DNA from: Rotaria macrura
Lineage: Eukaryota; Rotifera; Eurotatoria; Philodinida; Philodinidae
Direction of reading: 5' to 3'
NCBI GenBank assembly: GCA_900239685.1
Contig: OENT01000467.1
Coordinates: 33,216-97,215 of the forward strand
Length of the DNA stretch: 64,000 nt
A program made the position numbers and the translations under genes. The notes below the pieces were generated by a model. It did no database searches. It saw only the letters and a program-made list of their open reading frames with translations, and had not been told where the DNA came from. How positions within the stretch are numbered: position 1 is the first letter of the stretch; the number at the start of each line of letters is the position of its first letter. Positions 37,401 through 51,300 of this stretch are shown one piece after another.

Positions 37401-40400
37401 TTTGTAAAACGACACCATGAGATTACAGGAAATCGTATGTCAACTCACAATACGTGAATTTATGTAAGATTTCTGAAATGACTAGTTTTTGAACAACTTC
37501 GCCTGACCTTACGAGACTTGATATCAATTTTTAAAGCTGGGGCGAATGTACAACAATAGCAAGACAGGTGAGAAGACCAACGTTTAGAGACATTTTTGTT
37601 TCTTGTTATAACTGAGTCACATTCATAACTCGATGTTTGATTCATATTGTAAATGAAGTTAGTTTTCAATAAAGTACAACGAAAAAGAATCTTGCTCGAA
37701 TCGACATGATCTTCTGACTTAGCTATTTCTTTTTAACGAACTGAAATATTTATCGAACAATGTAGAATTCTAACGTGGAAATTTTGAAAAGAACATTATG
37801 AAGCATCGAACTGTAGTTGAAAAATAATGTTGAGTTGTTCATGACAGAAAATGATTGGCACAGAGTGTTAGAACCATCTTGTATGTCAGAAAGATCGCTA
37901 ACAGTTGGATAAAACGATGTCATCATTGTGCTGAAGAGATTCTGTTTCAGAAAGAACTGTTAACAATTGCCCTTTTACATAATTCATCAGTCGCATTGAC
38001 CGGAAAAGCACATTGAAAATTTTGAGTGCGCAATAATGAAGCACACAATTGAATCCTCTATGAGATGCTCTACAGTTCTCGTTATTAAGGGGGAAAGTTT
38101 CTTCTGTCTAGCATAGTTCGGTCTTACATACCAGAGGTGTCCATCAGCCGAAAGTTTTTCGATGACGAGTGTGAGACAAGATGAATAGAAGCACTTTTTC
38201 GATGAGACTTCATGAGATAATTGCTGTGCCTCTCGTTGAATCTAGATTTGTTCACATGGACAGTTTCCTTCAGTAAGCGAAGTTCTGTTTTGAAAAAGTT
38301 CGGTCACTGACGATAGAATGTACGAAAGATTTTCGAAAAAGATTTCTAGTCATCAAAAGATAATAGCTACGTCAAACAATATACCGTCAATGAAAAATGC
38401 AGCAATTATCTCATCGAAGATCATAGAAAAAATGCTTCAATACATACTGTCTCACACCTACTATCGAAATGCGTTGAGCTCATTGAGAGTTCTGTTCCAT
38501 ATATTCAAGTCTTGTGATAAAATACACGAGATGAAACTCCGTCTATTGACGAAAAGTAGTTTGCGCCAATTTTCAGCTATGTTGAACGTAGAAAATTGGG
38601 ATAGTTCTTGTTTTCGAGAGGGACGTTTTCTCTGAAGTTCTTGAATGTGAATAAAGATTTGTCTGTTAAACGAGTTCATTTCTAACCATAGACCTCTAAG
38701 TGTGTTATTTTTTCTAGATTAGTGTTAGTGCCGTAGAAAGATCGTTCGTAGTTGTCGTTTCGCTTCATTCAGATGGACAAGAAAATCTTCTAAATGCAAG
38801 AACGAACCTTTCAGCCATGAACAATGTTTATTCCTTTCGGAGAAAAACGAGTCCACTGTTTGAAACGTAAGGAGAATGTTTTCTCTTCTGCGCGTTCGTT
38901 TCCTTTAGAAAAAACGTAATATCTGCTGAACAACAAGCAAAAAGAGATATATTGAAACAAAGCTAAACGCAACAGAGAATGTATGAAAGAGAAATGCCCA
39001 CTCGTATCTTCGATAATCCTATGACTTGTCGTCTTTCGGAGAATTTATTTCTTCATAAAATTGTTTCCGAGCTCAAAGTCTTAACTTGCGTGTAGAAGAC
39101 AAATGTTAATAACTCATCAAACAGTGACATAGTCACAGGAATGACCTCTTAGTTATAATTTCAGCTCAAATGTTACATGCTTTTGACACTATTTCTAGTT
39201 GACTTGTCTTATTCTGAAACTGATTGGATTATTAATGCTTGAGCACGATTGTACCCCGGCATCAACCGAGAAAGATCTGTTCAACAAGTTTTAACATCAC
39301 GGTTCGAAGCTGAACGCAGATTTTCCCCACCTTCAGAGCACCGAATCCTACACTGAACAATGTATAATTTGATTGCTTTTATTAAAAAAATAGTACGATG
39401 AGAAAACACTAATCATGTCTTAAAGTAATGTTTTGTACAACAGCATTATTGTTTTCAGAAAATCGATCGCAATTAGCCTAACGTTAAAGATTATTCGCAT
39501 TGCCTTGTCCTGAGTACGATTTGTCTGAAGTGCGAACGAATCAGATGTCAAACATTGAATGATGTTGTAAGTTCAAGTACAAACAAAAGCGTCGCTCAGT
39601 ATTGATCGACGATTTACTAGAAAATAGCTTCTCGTGCCATGTATTCTGATGAAATAGGAGGAGAAGTTCATTCAAATACATAATGAAGAAGTATTTTCTT
39701 AAGAAACAAGCTATCAGATGTCTTGTGATGAAAAATTTGCACTGAAAAAGTTCATAAGCAATATTTTCATTAACCGTTAAACGCAGTGAACATACACTGA
39801 CAGAACATCGTAAGTGATATTCATGACGAAACAGCACTTTCTTTTTACATCGAGTTCTGCTCATGATATTTCCATAGGATTTGATCAACTGTTTAGGCTT
39901 CTATAATTAATATTTGTCAACGAGGTTTTCTAGAACAGACTTTCATCTGGACACCGTTCTACTTCTCGTTGTAGGAAAAGATAGAGAGAGTATAGCCTCA
40001 TTTAAAACATACATATCGAGTTTTCGTCATGTTTCATCAGAAAAGAATTGCGTTGAAACCTGTTTTAGAACATTGAGCAATCATTCGATCATGTAGCTCT
40101 GCTAGTCTACAACAAATTCACACAGAAACGATCACTTAGAAAAGTTCGACTAATCATGATAAGAAGAAAATAGTTCTAAATTTTTGTTTTTGAGTCAATT
40201 TTGCGCTGAATCTTTCAATGAAATCTAAATGAGTCGTACCTTATCAATAGCTGCTTGTAATTGTTTGGCATGTTGCATTCCGGCTATGAGAATTTCACTA
40301 CTCCCATCATAGAAATTTAAATCATGAAGTGTTAGTCCAATATTCATCATTTCTTCCGTTGTTGATAATCTAGATGTTGGTTGTTTTGTTTTGTTTTAAG

Positions 40401-41685
40401 ATGAATTACAGTGAGCGAAGATGAATGCAAAAGACTTACACAGGATGACATAAGAAAACAATCATATTCCAGCTTGAAATCCATTTCATTTGACCTTTCA
40501 ATCGAATGGCTGTGCTTCCTGTTATTGTCGACGGCTGTTGACTCGCTAAATTTTCATTTAATCGACTTCCTTTATCACATCGAAGTGGTATACGACTTTC
40601 CATTAGAAAGACAATGTGCCGACCGTAACTAAGTACCTTAAAATAAACAAGCGAGTCAAATGAATTCTTCGTGAAAATGAATCAATAGACTTTATTCCAT
40701 TCGAGTGTAATATCTGGCCGAATAAGTCGAAATACTTCATCAAGATGACGACCATTCAAAGGCGTGTCGGCGCGGAAAAGATTCTTGATCGATTTGCCCA
40801 TGTGAACAATACACATTGTTGGATCAATTAAAATACAAAACGGAAAAACTTTAAAGAATGTTTCACTTGTTAGATCCGGTAGGTTGGGAATATTATGAAA
40901 ACGTTCGGAAGTTTGTCTTCGTGATGAATTATTAAAATCGACTCGAAATATGATAACAGTGCCTAAAAAGAATTTCTTCGGTCTTTTGATTTTTCTTGTT
41001 TTGATTTCTAAACAATTACATTCTTTCGTCGATATGTCTTCTTGAACTCGAACGTAAATATCTTCATTGTAAAATCTCGATGCGCATTCCTTTAATTGAC
41101 CGACAATGTATCGCTGAAATCCTCGACGACGAGACCTAAATTTGATTTATTTTTCAATACAGGCATAGACAAACTTCGAATGAAGTGTTGGCACGTTTTA
41201 CTTGTATTGAAGAAAAGATCCATTTTCATCCTCTTCGAGAACGTGAAACAGCGGAGATCTCATTTGTGGAAAACTGAATTTCGTTGAATCATGAAGTTGA
41301 TCGATTGAATTGAGAAAATCTCTGAAATGTCGTCCCGCCACGCGTAATATTTTATCATAACCATAATTGGTGAAAAAGCGAACAAAACATTCGCCGAAAA
41401 ATTGCATGTAGTACTCTGGTGTTCCTTCACGAAGTATATCGGCAAGACCTAACAGATAAATAAATGTTTGAACGTTCTAAACAAGAGTAAAAACAAGTGT
41501 TTCAATAGAAATAAAGATAATTTACATTCTGCTATTCTTTCAATTAGATTGTCTTCATAACGACCGAGTGTTGCAAACGATTCATGTTCAAAATTAAGCT
41601 CCTGGACTATTTTCTTCCATACTTGATTACCGTATCCAAAGCAAATTCCGTCCCGAGCACTTTCCAATAGAATTCCATAAAGCAT
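34410..41685 (-). CDS. heme-domain (soluble/atypical) guanylate cyclase subunit (12-13 exons)
   Basis: Makes cGMP in response to NO or O2. Exons: 41526-41685, 41202-41448, 40691-41135 (probably interrupted at 40963-41019), 40440-40636, 40240-40369, 37007-37153, 36793-36939, 36659-36739, 36337-36621, 36240-36266, 36094-36186, 34410-34646; 731 aa, or 712 with the extra intron. HNOB domain: MLYGILLESARD start, YYMQFFGECF, ILRVAGRHFRDFL, heme-ligand His in DQLHD, and the YxSxR motif as YKSRR split by an intron. HNOBA: FPFCILIDPTM, RLKGQM, then a coiled coil (LQATKVELQEWRRKGKRLLY). Cyclase domain: LFCYTLDFKD, KVET, SYMIVSG, GFHSGPAVGGIVG, YCLFGDTINTASR, KGEMQTYWL. The first metal Asp (FSD in active subunits) is Tyr here, while the base-recognising Glu and Cys are kept, as in beta-1 subunits. 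An insert (~35 aa, GSSTRNSISEESLEE) sits in the cyclase domain. Start at the first Met matches the family. Confidence 0.93.
34647..36093 (-). other. giant intron (1.4 kb) of the guanylate cyclase gene
   Basis: Lies between the RIHLTSAS..KIQMK exon and the last exon beginning GKGEMQTYWL. Its donor side contains the small fold-back insertion at 35985-36075. No gene seen inside. Confidence 0.8.
35985..36075. mobile_element. tiny fold-back (MITE-like) insertion with 11-bp direct repeats
   Basis: Two identical copies of GAAAACATGCA (35985-35995 and 36065-36075) flank a 69-bp segment. The segment's ends, about 27 nt each, are imperfect inverted repeats (left AAGCCTTGCC..TAGACTAGGCGG, right read in reverse AGAGCTTTGCC..GAGACTAGACGG) with a loop of about 15 nt. 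Direct repeats around a hairpin fit target-site duplication by a small non-autonomous element. It has no coding capacity and no other copy was noticed in the window. Confidence 0.55.
37154..40239 (-). other. giant intron (3.1 kb) of the guanylate cyclase gene
   Basis: Lies inside the coiled-coil linker, between ..LQAAIDK and QHAWISQLQ. The donor is GTACGA and the acceptor TTTAAG, both phase 0. AT-rich filler; no gene, RNA or clear repeat recognised. Confidence 0.8.
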
Positions 41686-42064
41686 CTTTAATCAAATAAA
41701 CAACATGTCGAGCAAGCAACAAGTAAAACCTTTGTCATGAATCCCTAGGCGGATATTATCGAACGCAAAAGAAAAAGTAGAAAGTAGAGGAGGATTATCT
41801 TTCCGAATGAATAGTTGCTACTGTGAAGAAAAGTATCATGTGTGCTTTCATGTAGATGTAAGAGAAATCTTCGAAATGAATTTTTTATGTTGTGCTTTCT
41901 CCGAGTAAAAAAGAATCGTCGGTGTTGATATTCTCACTCGCAAACAACTCGGCGCTATTATGAAATTCTATTCTATATTATATATTCCGTAATATATTCA
42001 ATTTCATAATTAATTTCTTTATTGATGAAACAAAAAAAGAAGAGGTTTTTACAAAAATTAGAGA
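41686..42064. other. short spacer upstream of the guanylate cyclase
   Basis: About 380 nt that should contain the cyclase promoter. The only notable part is an AT-rich patch near 41960-42010. No gene seen. Confidence 0.5.
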
Positions 42065-42310
42065 CTAAATCTGCTTGTCACTTCCATCGCCGATGACAGT
42101 CATACATTTTGTGAGGATTTTTTTTGTTTTTGTTATTTGTTGTTCGTCATCCGTCATCTGATGATGAAGATTTTCCAATTCAGCTGTTCGGTGAAGAGGT
42201 GCGAAACTCGTCGCGTTTCTATTTCCATTTGAACATGATGCTAAATCAATAAGTTCATTGGAACGCTGCGTCGAGGATGACGATAAAGTTTGCGCTGATG
42301 GCGATGACAT
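42065..42310 (-). CDS. small hypothetical protein, 81 aa
   Basis: An open frame from ATG at 42310 (MSSPSAQTL) to the stop at 42065. The N-terminal half is Ser/Thr-rich and probably disordered. The C-terminal half is charged and helix-prone (AELENLHHQMTDDEQQITK, then KKILTKCMTVIGDG), suggesting a short coiled coil. No membrane segment or signal peptide. I do not recognise the family. The frame is a little longer upstream but only this Met gives a sensible start. It lies head-to-tail behind the cyclase on the same strand. Open frames of this length occur by chance in such DNA, so support comes mainly from composition. Confidence 0.4.
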   Translation of the reverse strand: MSSPSAQTLSSSSTQRSNELIDLASCSNGNRNATSFAPLHRTAELENLHHQMTDDEQQITKTKKILTKCMTVIGDGSDKQI

Positions 42311-45300
42311 AACTCGTTGTTTCAATGTAGAATAAATAACAAGCAAAAAGGAAGAGAGTGTTTTTTATCTTGCTTTTTCTTGCTTCGCTAATCTTATGGG
42401 AAACACATTCTTCGTGTTCTTTGTCACAATAGGGATTCCTCTCTTTTCTCCAACAATTACAAATAGCACGGACTCAATTTGCACGTTCCAGCAAATAGCA
42501 TTTGAGAAAAGAATTGAAATAATCACTATCTTTCAATAATCAACTTTATTAAAAACATAAAAAGAAGTTCGTTTCAACATAATTAGATTTTCAAAGCAGA
42601 ATACGATTTCTCTCATATTAACATACCGGAAAGAAAATTACACATTGCCCTCATATAGATAATAACAAAACTAGACAAATAGCAGAAAAGCAACAGGAAA
42701 CGGAGTTCACTAAAAAAGAACTCTTGTCTGTTGAAGATTCACGTAAAGAAAAGTTGAACATGTTCATCATAAAATAAGATACTTCCGTTTCTTAGTTTGA
42801 CTGATCTTATCGAAGAGAATAGCAGGGCTATGTCATCGACAGTGTGTTTTCATACCGAGCTATTTGCTTTCGACTAAAACACAAATGCATCTGGAGAGGA
42901 ATGTCATTTCCCGTTCTTATCTATCATTGTTTTCTTTCAGCACTTCTACTAACCCGGATGCTGCTTCACAATAGACCATGTCGATTCATCGCTCTCTAGC
43001 AATGTAATTCTTTTCAAACATTTTTACAACGGAGATTTTTCTTAAAAATTAAATCATTGTCGAACATTTAATAAGATTATGTCTTTAGAATAAATATTTA
43101 ATTGACCGAGTCACCGAGCAGAACTCTCTTCTAGCTAATTCAACGTCAGTGGACGAGGAGCCGAGAAATTTCCGATGAAATATTGATGGTCGAAATAGAA
43201 TCTATGGTTAATTATCATAGAAAAATAGAATAATTTATGAATGAGAAAGTTTCCGTGCTCAGCAATTCTTCGAAGAAATCCGATCAACATACTGTTCACT
43301 TCGACGAAAGATACTCTAGTTCGGCTCAAATGACAACTTCAAACTGAATCTATTCTTCGATCCGTGAACGCAGACTTCGAATCTACGTCTCATCTAACAT
43401 AAAAAACAAATACTTAACTTTATTTCAACTTCTTTTCTATAACAGTCAACTTGTCTATTCTCAATCGTCGATGTACGAGATAAATCTGATGAAGTAGAAA
43501 CGATGTGACTGTTGAGCATTCGCGTTAGGCAAGCAAACACAATTATCGAGACGGCGTCTCAAAAGTCACTTGCTTCAATTCTTTTCCCGTTTCATTCAAC
43601 TGTTAATTAGACTTTATCAAATATTTGTTTCGAGAAGAATAGGTGAACACAAAAGCTTTTCACTTATGAAGATTGCCCAGAAAACTGAGTTGTTTCATCA
43701 AAACTTCGACTGCTTTCGTCGCTGAGCAAAGAAGGGCATCGCATAAGATTTCTCTTTCAATCACCGCGACACTTATTCACAGTGATTGGAGTCATGACAT
43801 TTTCCGACACTTAAGCAGTTTTTTCACAGAATTTTGTTTCCTTACATTGCTATGCAAAACGAATAGAATACGCATCAAATGAAAATGCAAATCTTGAAAA
43901 TAGGCATCATCAATCAGCTTTTATTAATGTAGGAAAGCAGGTTGACTTCGCTTTCGATTACGAAGCAAACCTGAATTTAATCATAATCTTATTCAGAAGA
44001 TACGCCAATCAATAGATCGAAACTGTCGATCGAATTTTACAAAGACGACATTAGATGGAAACTAAATTGAAAGCTGACTATCAATAAAACGGTGTCTTAT
44101 TAGTTTCACAGATCAATAACTTTGTCATCGCTCGCAAAATAGTTGATGAAACCTTTTTACAAAATATCGGCTATTTACAGTGAATAATAAATTTTCGCTT
44201 CAATGCATGTTTTCAATGAACATTTCTGCATCATATTTGCAGAAAAACAGAGATCACACGAATACGTGTTAGAGATCAGCGTACAATTAGATGCAGTCCA
44301 ATATTTAAACGCTTCGCAATTCATGTTTATTTCATAATCGTCAACTTTACATATGGCTTTTGCGTCAGCATGATGCTGCATAGACAGTAAATCATTTTTA
44401 TTCGTGTTTCATGAAATTCAGCTATGACCATATACGCCATATTCACATACATCTAAATCATGTCGTAGATCATTGATGCTAAAACTAGCACATGATTAAA
44501 TATATTACAGACAGATAGACACGATTCAATGGCCGTTTCTTGATTCCTATCGTTTCAGTCTGTGGCAAACTATTTAACGGAGTGTAGACTACGTTTACCA
44601 TTGATTTTCAGTTCAATCGAGTCAGTCTTTCGAAGAACCAACGCAAAATGTTTTAACTATTATATAAGTTCCTCGAGCGATGATGACGACAGTTTCATCA
44701 TAAGTCAGAGAAGAATCTCATTAACAGAAACCCTTGGTTAAAAAGCATAAATAGATTTGAAAACAATTCTAGCTGTTTTTTACTTGATAGACGATAGAAA
44801 ATAAGTGATGAGAAACTTCTCAAGTACCTATAAGAATGATAAGGAGACAAGCAGTTACATAAGATCTCGTTATCACTTCAGGCATGAGTTTTAATAGAAA
44901 GAGTCTCGTTACTTTCATTGAAACAAGTAGAGTCCATTATAAATTCTCATAGGACTTTCACATGGGATTTGTATAGAAAACTTCATAAATGTTAAAGGAT
45001 CATTTCATGACTCTAATAGCGACAACTATAAGAAAATATTTCCGCAGTAACAGTTCGGAGCTTTTGAATAGATTTTTGAAAGTATTAGAAACATTTACTT
45101 ACACTTGGTGGAAATATGCGAGTCTTCTTTTCTGGTGTAGATCATAAGGAAGAGAAACAAAGCATCATTACCGTCTATACTAGAAATAGGTGCGAACAAT
45201 TTGATGTAGTTCAAATTTAAATCTCGTCGTCTCTGCAATCTTCTAATTGTGCAGGATAATAAAATTTATCTTGCAGATCATAATCTTGAGTAAGTCGTAC

Positions 45301-48300
45301 TCTGTCCATAGATGAAAGTTTATTGTTAGGTACGAAGTCGATTTCTTGAAACTAACTCGTCTTCTCACAAGTAACGCCCCCCTCAACAAAGAAAACAAGC
45401 AAAATCCTGATTGGTTTTCCAATAAACAATCGAATGTAGATAAACATTGAAGAATACTGATGATTGATCGAGCTACCATAAAGTTTTGTGAGGCTGCAAT
45501 GCTGTCGGTGATTAACAAACGACGTTCCATCGATTCTTATATGACAGAGACGAAAAAAGAACGGAACGTGAAAAAGATTGCTTCGATTCGCTCGCCTATG
45601 TCTCATTATAGAAATTCCGATACTTTCATAACAAATGAAACTTCTATTTCAAATCGAAACGTCTAATTATGAGAATACCATGTTTATTATTTGTCTTCGG
45701 GCAAACTTTCCTTTTCAAACTTCAATTGAGAATTCAAGTCTGAGAACATTGTTTTTAATACTTCGTCTCTGTCCGATGGAATAATAAGGTTGTCTATGCC
45801 ATTACAAATGATGCCCTAAATACTTGTTAAATATCTTACTAAAAGACACATTTGATTTCAATCTGACTTGGAAAAAAGTTGTTGGAACATATTTCTCATT
45901 TTCTTGTTTAACAATTGAAATCTTGTTACATCTTGAATTGATATTATTGTGACGAGCAAAAACATATTCATCGATTCCTGAGGAAGTTCACTTTCGTCCA
46001 ATGTCAAAAGGAAGCGAAACTGACAGAACGCGATTTCAAATATTTTTCATCCGTTTAAAATAGCATAATGGATGTTATTTTATTTTATGTTTTTGAAAGA
46101 TAACAAAAGGTTTCTTTGCGCTCTGTCATCAGTTCAATATCTTTACAAAGATTCATTCGTTGAAACCTGGAATAAACATTTCTTGTATTTATGTAAATTA
46201 GGATTCATCTGTTCGACTACACTTATTATTTAGCGATGAAATCGATGTTTCAAATAACGAAATACACTCTCACGCCGATAAGCGTCATGCACATTATAAC
46301 TAGTGGGACGAAATCTGCAGACAGTTTTCATTCCTATCGATTAATCATCAAGTATTTTCATAGTGCATTATTGTACAAAATTTTAGTGATTTCTAACGGT
46401 TTAAAGCATCATTGCTCGAATCGCTCTGCTCGCGTTCAATGAACTGAGACGACTTGCGTTATTTTAGTCATGATTGAAATTTAAGCAATCGCTCAGGGTT
46501 CCCATGGCTTCAAGATGATAATTAAAGTGAAAATCTCATTCTAAGGAAAGGGAGCAGAACATTTTTGCGAATAAAAACACATCTATGTATAGTTGATCAT
46601 CTGAAAAAGACAAAATTGAAAATCAGTCTTTAAAATCTAAGAAAAAATAATTTCGTTGTTCAACACCGAGTCAGACTTATACAAAAAACCCTATAAATTA
46701 GAACACTCGAATCTTATCAACCACGTATGTAATTGCCAACATCCCTGGAAATAATAGCTATGCTAGGTTTCTTCAACTGAGATTCTTCGCGTCAAAATAG
46801 ATCGTACAGAAAACAGTTTTTTATTCTAAAAGGACTTATCATTTTCTATTATTCTGAACATTGAATGTCATGGTTTAATCATACTTCCTGCATAATAAGT
46901 CAAATTTAACAAATCTAAACGTCATCAACAAGTTTGGAAAGATTGATGCTTGGACCTTTGTCCTCCACTAGTTCTCAATGCGACAGACAATTTGTCAAGA
47001 TACATTCCTCATTATTTTTGGACCGGAGCTATATCTCGATGTACAGATTTTCATCATTGAAAGACAAAATCTATTCGATTAATTCTCTTTAATATCAGTT
47101 TGATTTCCATTCGATCGCTAAAATACATTCTTCATGAACACTCTGTATGAAAGGTTGTCGAGTCGTTTCTCGGCTTCATTCCATTGCTAATTGGTCAATT
47201 CCATAGAAGAATTCTTCTCTTTCGACTTATCCGTAGTCAACTTTTCTAGTTGATTCCTGTAAAAAGTTAGAAGGCTTTTCTAAAACACTATATTTTCAAA
47301 TAAATCAACAGCTCTTTCTCGAAGAATTTCCCCGATATCAGTCTATTCACTGCTACGTATCCGAAAAGTCTACATGGAGAAAAGATTAAGGTAACATCAT
47401 ACGATGAGTTCAAATGCACAAACCAATATCACACCATCGGACTCAGCATGATCAATTACTTCATCAAAGATAATAGTTCAAGTGATTGATGAAGAAATAA
47501 TCTCACTATTAAGTACGACACTCTAGAAAAGTCAACCTGGGGTAGATCGAAAGAGAAGAATTTCTATGATTATAATAGTAAAAGAATAGTTGGGACGTAA
47601 CTACGGAATATCTTATGCACAATACTCGTTGGATCGCGTCTGACTGATACGATGTCAGCGAATCAGATTCAAACTAGAGTCTTGCCAGTCAAGCTTTTGT
47701 CGTATCCCGAGAGTTTTAAAAAATGCCCTGTGACGAATCTTCTCAGTTCTTCCGTAGACTAAGAGGGGCTCATTCGGTAAAATACAGTAGTCGACTCGCA
47801 GCCCTCCCCTCGTCCAAGTCTTTTGCATAAACACCATGTTTAAACAAGTAACAGTTTGTCGAGATCGTAAGAACATGAGACTATGCTTTCGGAATGAGTT
47901 TTTCAAAAGCGACATTGGCTCTGGCGCTATAAACATGTGTAAAATGACAATTCAAGTTAGACTTCTTCCTTTTATGATCCATCAAAGGGGAATAGGAAAT
48001 CTTCTAGTTAATCTTATAAAAATCGTTACTTCAAATTAATTCTTTATTTGATAACGATGACGGAAGAGTAACGAAATCGATTTTGAATATTTTGACGGAA
48101 GTTAAAAATTTTGAACTAGAGGATTTTGTTTAATATCGAAGTTGGAAATATTTGTCAAGGTCATGCAGTGAGAGACGTCTCTCTCTTCTACTTCGATGTT
48201 TTGTCTTCTTTCTCTATTTTATTGATAATGAAACGTGAGACGTTTAATTGAAAAATGGAAACTGAGGTGTGTCATATCTGGTTACATGATGAACAATGAG

Positions 48301-51300
48301 CAGTTCTTCTTCGCATTACACACGATCTGTTGATACACTGACGCACGTAGCTACTTGTGACCTGCAGAAGTGTCAAGAAAAAATCGGGACTCTTTATTTG
48401 TTTTTGGAAGTATTCTGTTCCAAAACGTTTCTGCAAGTGTCAGTGGTCCCGCGGAAAAAGATAAATGGTATTTTTCGAGATTCAGGACTCTAATTTGAAC
48501 GTGTAGTGATACGCTCGTAGAAACTTGTAGTGTTAAACGAGTGGAAGTTGCATCTCTCGATCTTGTTTCCCTCGAAACTTATTCGAAAAATGCGACTTCG
48601 CTAGTTTTTAAAATCAGAAACAGTTTCCAGCTAAAATGTTTATGTTCAGAACAATTGAAAACTTCAAACACTTTCATAACGTACAACTATTTCTTCATCG
48701 CGACTATTTATCATATGCAGGTCTAAAATTTATCTGAAGTCAATGGTAGCTTAACTTTGTTTCCGGTTAGAATATAAAATAAATGTGTTATTCTAAAATA
48801 AAACTACGTGTTCATTTAACCATTCGTATTCTAATCGACGCATAAATGACTTTCGCCGCTTAAAAACATCAGAAACTGATGTTGAGAAAAACAGTTGTAA
48901 CCGGCGAGTTTCATACATATTGATTGATCAACTTCCGATTCGAAAGACAAAACATTTATTAATCGATCGCAGGAATAAACTAAAAATCTCCTCATTGAAA
49001 TTTCAATCAAGAAAACTGAATTGCAGATTTTCTATATAAAATCTTTCCCTACAGATGAAACTTCGTGAGATCGAAAGGCATATGTCTCAACGTAATTATA
49101 TTTTAAGAAGTCCATTTCTCTTGCATTACTTAGAAGTTAAATTAATCTACATAGTTTGGAAAACGCATTTGGAAAACGTTCCTTGAGAAAAAACTATCGT
49201 GAAAATTCCAGAGCCGGCAATAATGTGCACAATTCATTTTGAGTTACAATCTACATCGAATGAACGTTCTATTTTTTCTAGGAAAACATAGAACTCTCCG
49301 AAGACACTCATTGAAGCCGATGTGCATCCTAATGACAATTATTTTTCTCTAAACGTTAGCAGATTTTAAAGAAAAAAAATATCCGCTTGGTGTTCATAGA
49401 ATATTTAATGAAGTGAGAGTTATTGAAACGAGTGATAAAGTCGTTGGAGTCTGCTCACAAGGCTATGAATGACGTTGAATTTACGAGTGGGAGCAATTTT
49501 TTGTGTCTTCATGCTCTGCACCAATTTACTGGTTAAACATCACTGGGCACAAAGTTCATGCATAGTATAGTTATTCATTATTCTTTGCCTTGTCTTATTC
49601 AAGCAATTACCTTTTAATTGGCTTTGAAACCAGCCGTTGATTATTGATACTCTCTCTCTCTCTCGCTCCCTCTTATTTCTAGTTATAGATATAAGTGTTT
49701 GTGAAATATGAAGTCAACTTTGATAAACGCACAAACTATGGAAAACATGTTCATACGAGTGGCGTAACCTCAAGCAGAATTGCAGAGATCACAAGTATTC
49801 GAGAAGAGTTCAAAAACAATGCTGGATTAATCATTATTGATGGAAATTTGTAGATTGAATGAACTAATAATTGTAATAAAAACTAACGAATGATTCGCAC
49901 CAGGCATGAATCGCTTCAAAATCTCCTTCCTTCGTGAAAACTTGAAAAAAATCGTGTAGAAACACTCTTCCATGTAAAGAAAGTTGTCTAGAAGTAAATG
50001 AACGGTTCCTTTGGTGGAAAATGTGCGCTATTCGACGCAATGTTTTCATTTATTACTTATCTTTTAGAATACTTAACAAATATCAACGGTTTCATACTAG
50101 TTTTGTCTTTCATAGCATCAGACAAAACTGAAGTATCAAGTTCTTGTCATTCGATTGCTGAAACGGCCACATTTATAAATACTACCAATGCTCAGTTATG
50201 AAACTAACGCCTGCCCTGTAGAATTGTCTTTCAGGCATGAGATATACTTATGTACGAAATGAAGAGCTACTAGTAAATCTGCTAGACGACTTCAAACTTG
50301 AGTCTGCATCCATCGCCAACAAAAAATTGAACGATGCAGAAAATTACAAGTAAATTCGTATGTCAAGCGGATCTACAGAAATGTGTAAAACTGAAAGCTA
50401 CACTTCTGATACAGTTGCAATCTTAGGATATTTTACCTACGTCTAAATAAGACGAGTAATCAGTACTCGTACCAGAATGACAGATGAGTTGAGTCCCTAC
50501 GAATTAGCAAACAAATAAATGTTCTGCATAAACAAGTGGAAATTTGAAAACTAAATTCCAATCAAAAGATTGATCCAAGACAAGATAGAAGTAGATTACG
50601 ATGCAATATGACATATTTTTACAGTTCGATCATGGTAAAAACTTGACAAAAGCTTAAAACATCTTTAGGTTAAATAGATTATTAAGAAAACAAAGCCTTC
50701 TAGAGAGCTGAAGCTAAATAGAAGTGTTTAATGTCGTATTTAAACTGACACGGCACCTATTTCAGAATCATCCGTGCGTCTATTCAATCTCATACAAAGA
50801 TAAAACTTCGCCAAACAACTACTTGAACAATAAACATAAGATGAAAAAGTAGTGTCTTTTTCGTCGGGACTCAGTATGATTGGATCGCAACAGAAAACAA
50901 GTGAACACGTGAACGGTTTTCTGGCTGATTCATTAAAACTTTTCTCGAAATTAAATATGAACCACGAGAATTTAATTTATGATACTGGTTCTCTACGATC
51001 ATTGCTTGTTTGTTTATTAGTTTCGTAACTTTACTCGATGCGATAACATCATTTGTTTTTCTCACATTTCGCAGGCAATTGTTTCATCGTTTCCAAGCTG
51101 TAACAGACATAAACAAATCTTAAGTTTTCTTTTGCGTTCTTTGATTTAGTTTACGACGATCATCTGCTACGATCATTTCGGTTGTGCTGAATTCTCATTG
51201 GTGTAGTTTAGGAGATAATTTAACCCTTTCTGGCTGGATGGTACCAAATGGGCACATTTTGAAGTTGTTTTATCAAAAATTGTTTCAAACTGGTGTTGAA

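Noticed and set aside
44175..44381. Cys-rich minus-strand open frame (68 aa) resembling a small secreted peptide
   Set aside because: No signal peptide and Cys spacing that fits no family; probably chance.
45687..46166. Exon-like minus-strand segments (45687-45815, 45930-46019 and one near 46166) with plausible splice sites
   Set aside because: Two segments join in phase, but the third does not and no similarity is recognisable. Open runs of 30-60 codons are common by chance in this DNA.
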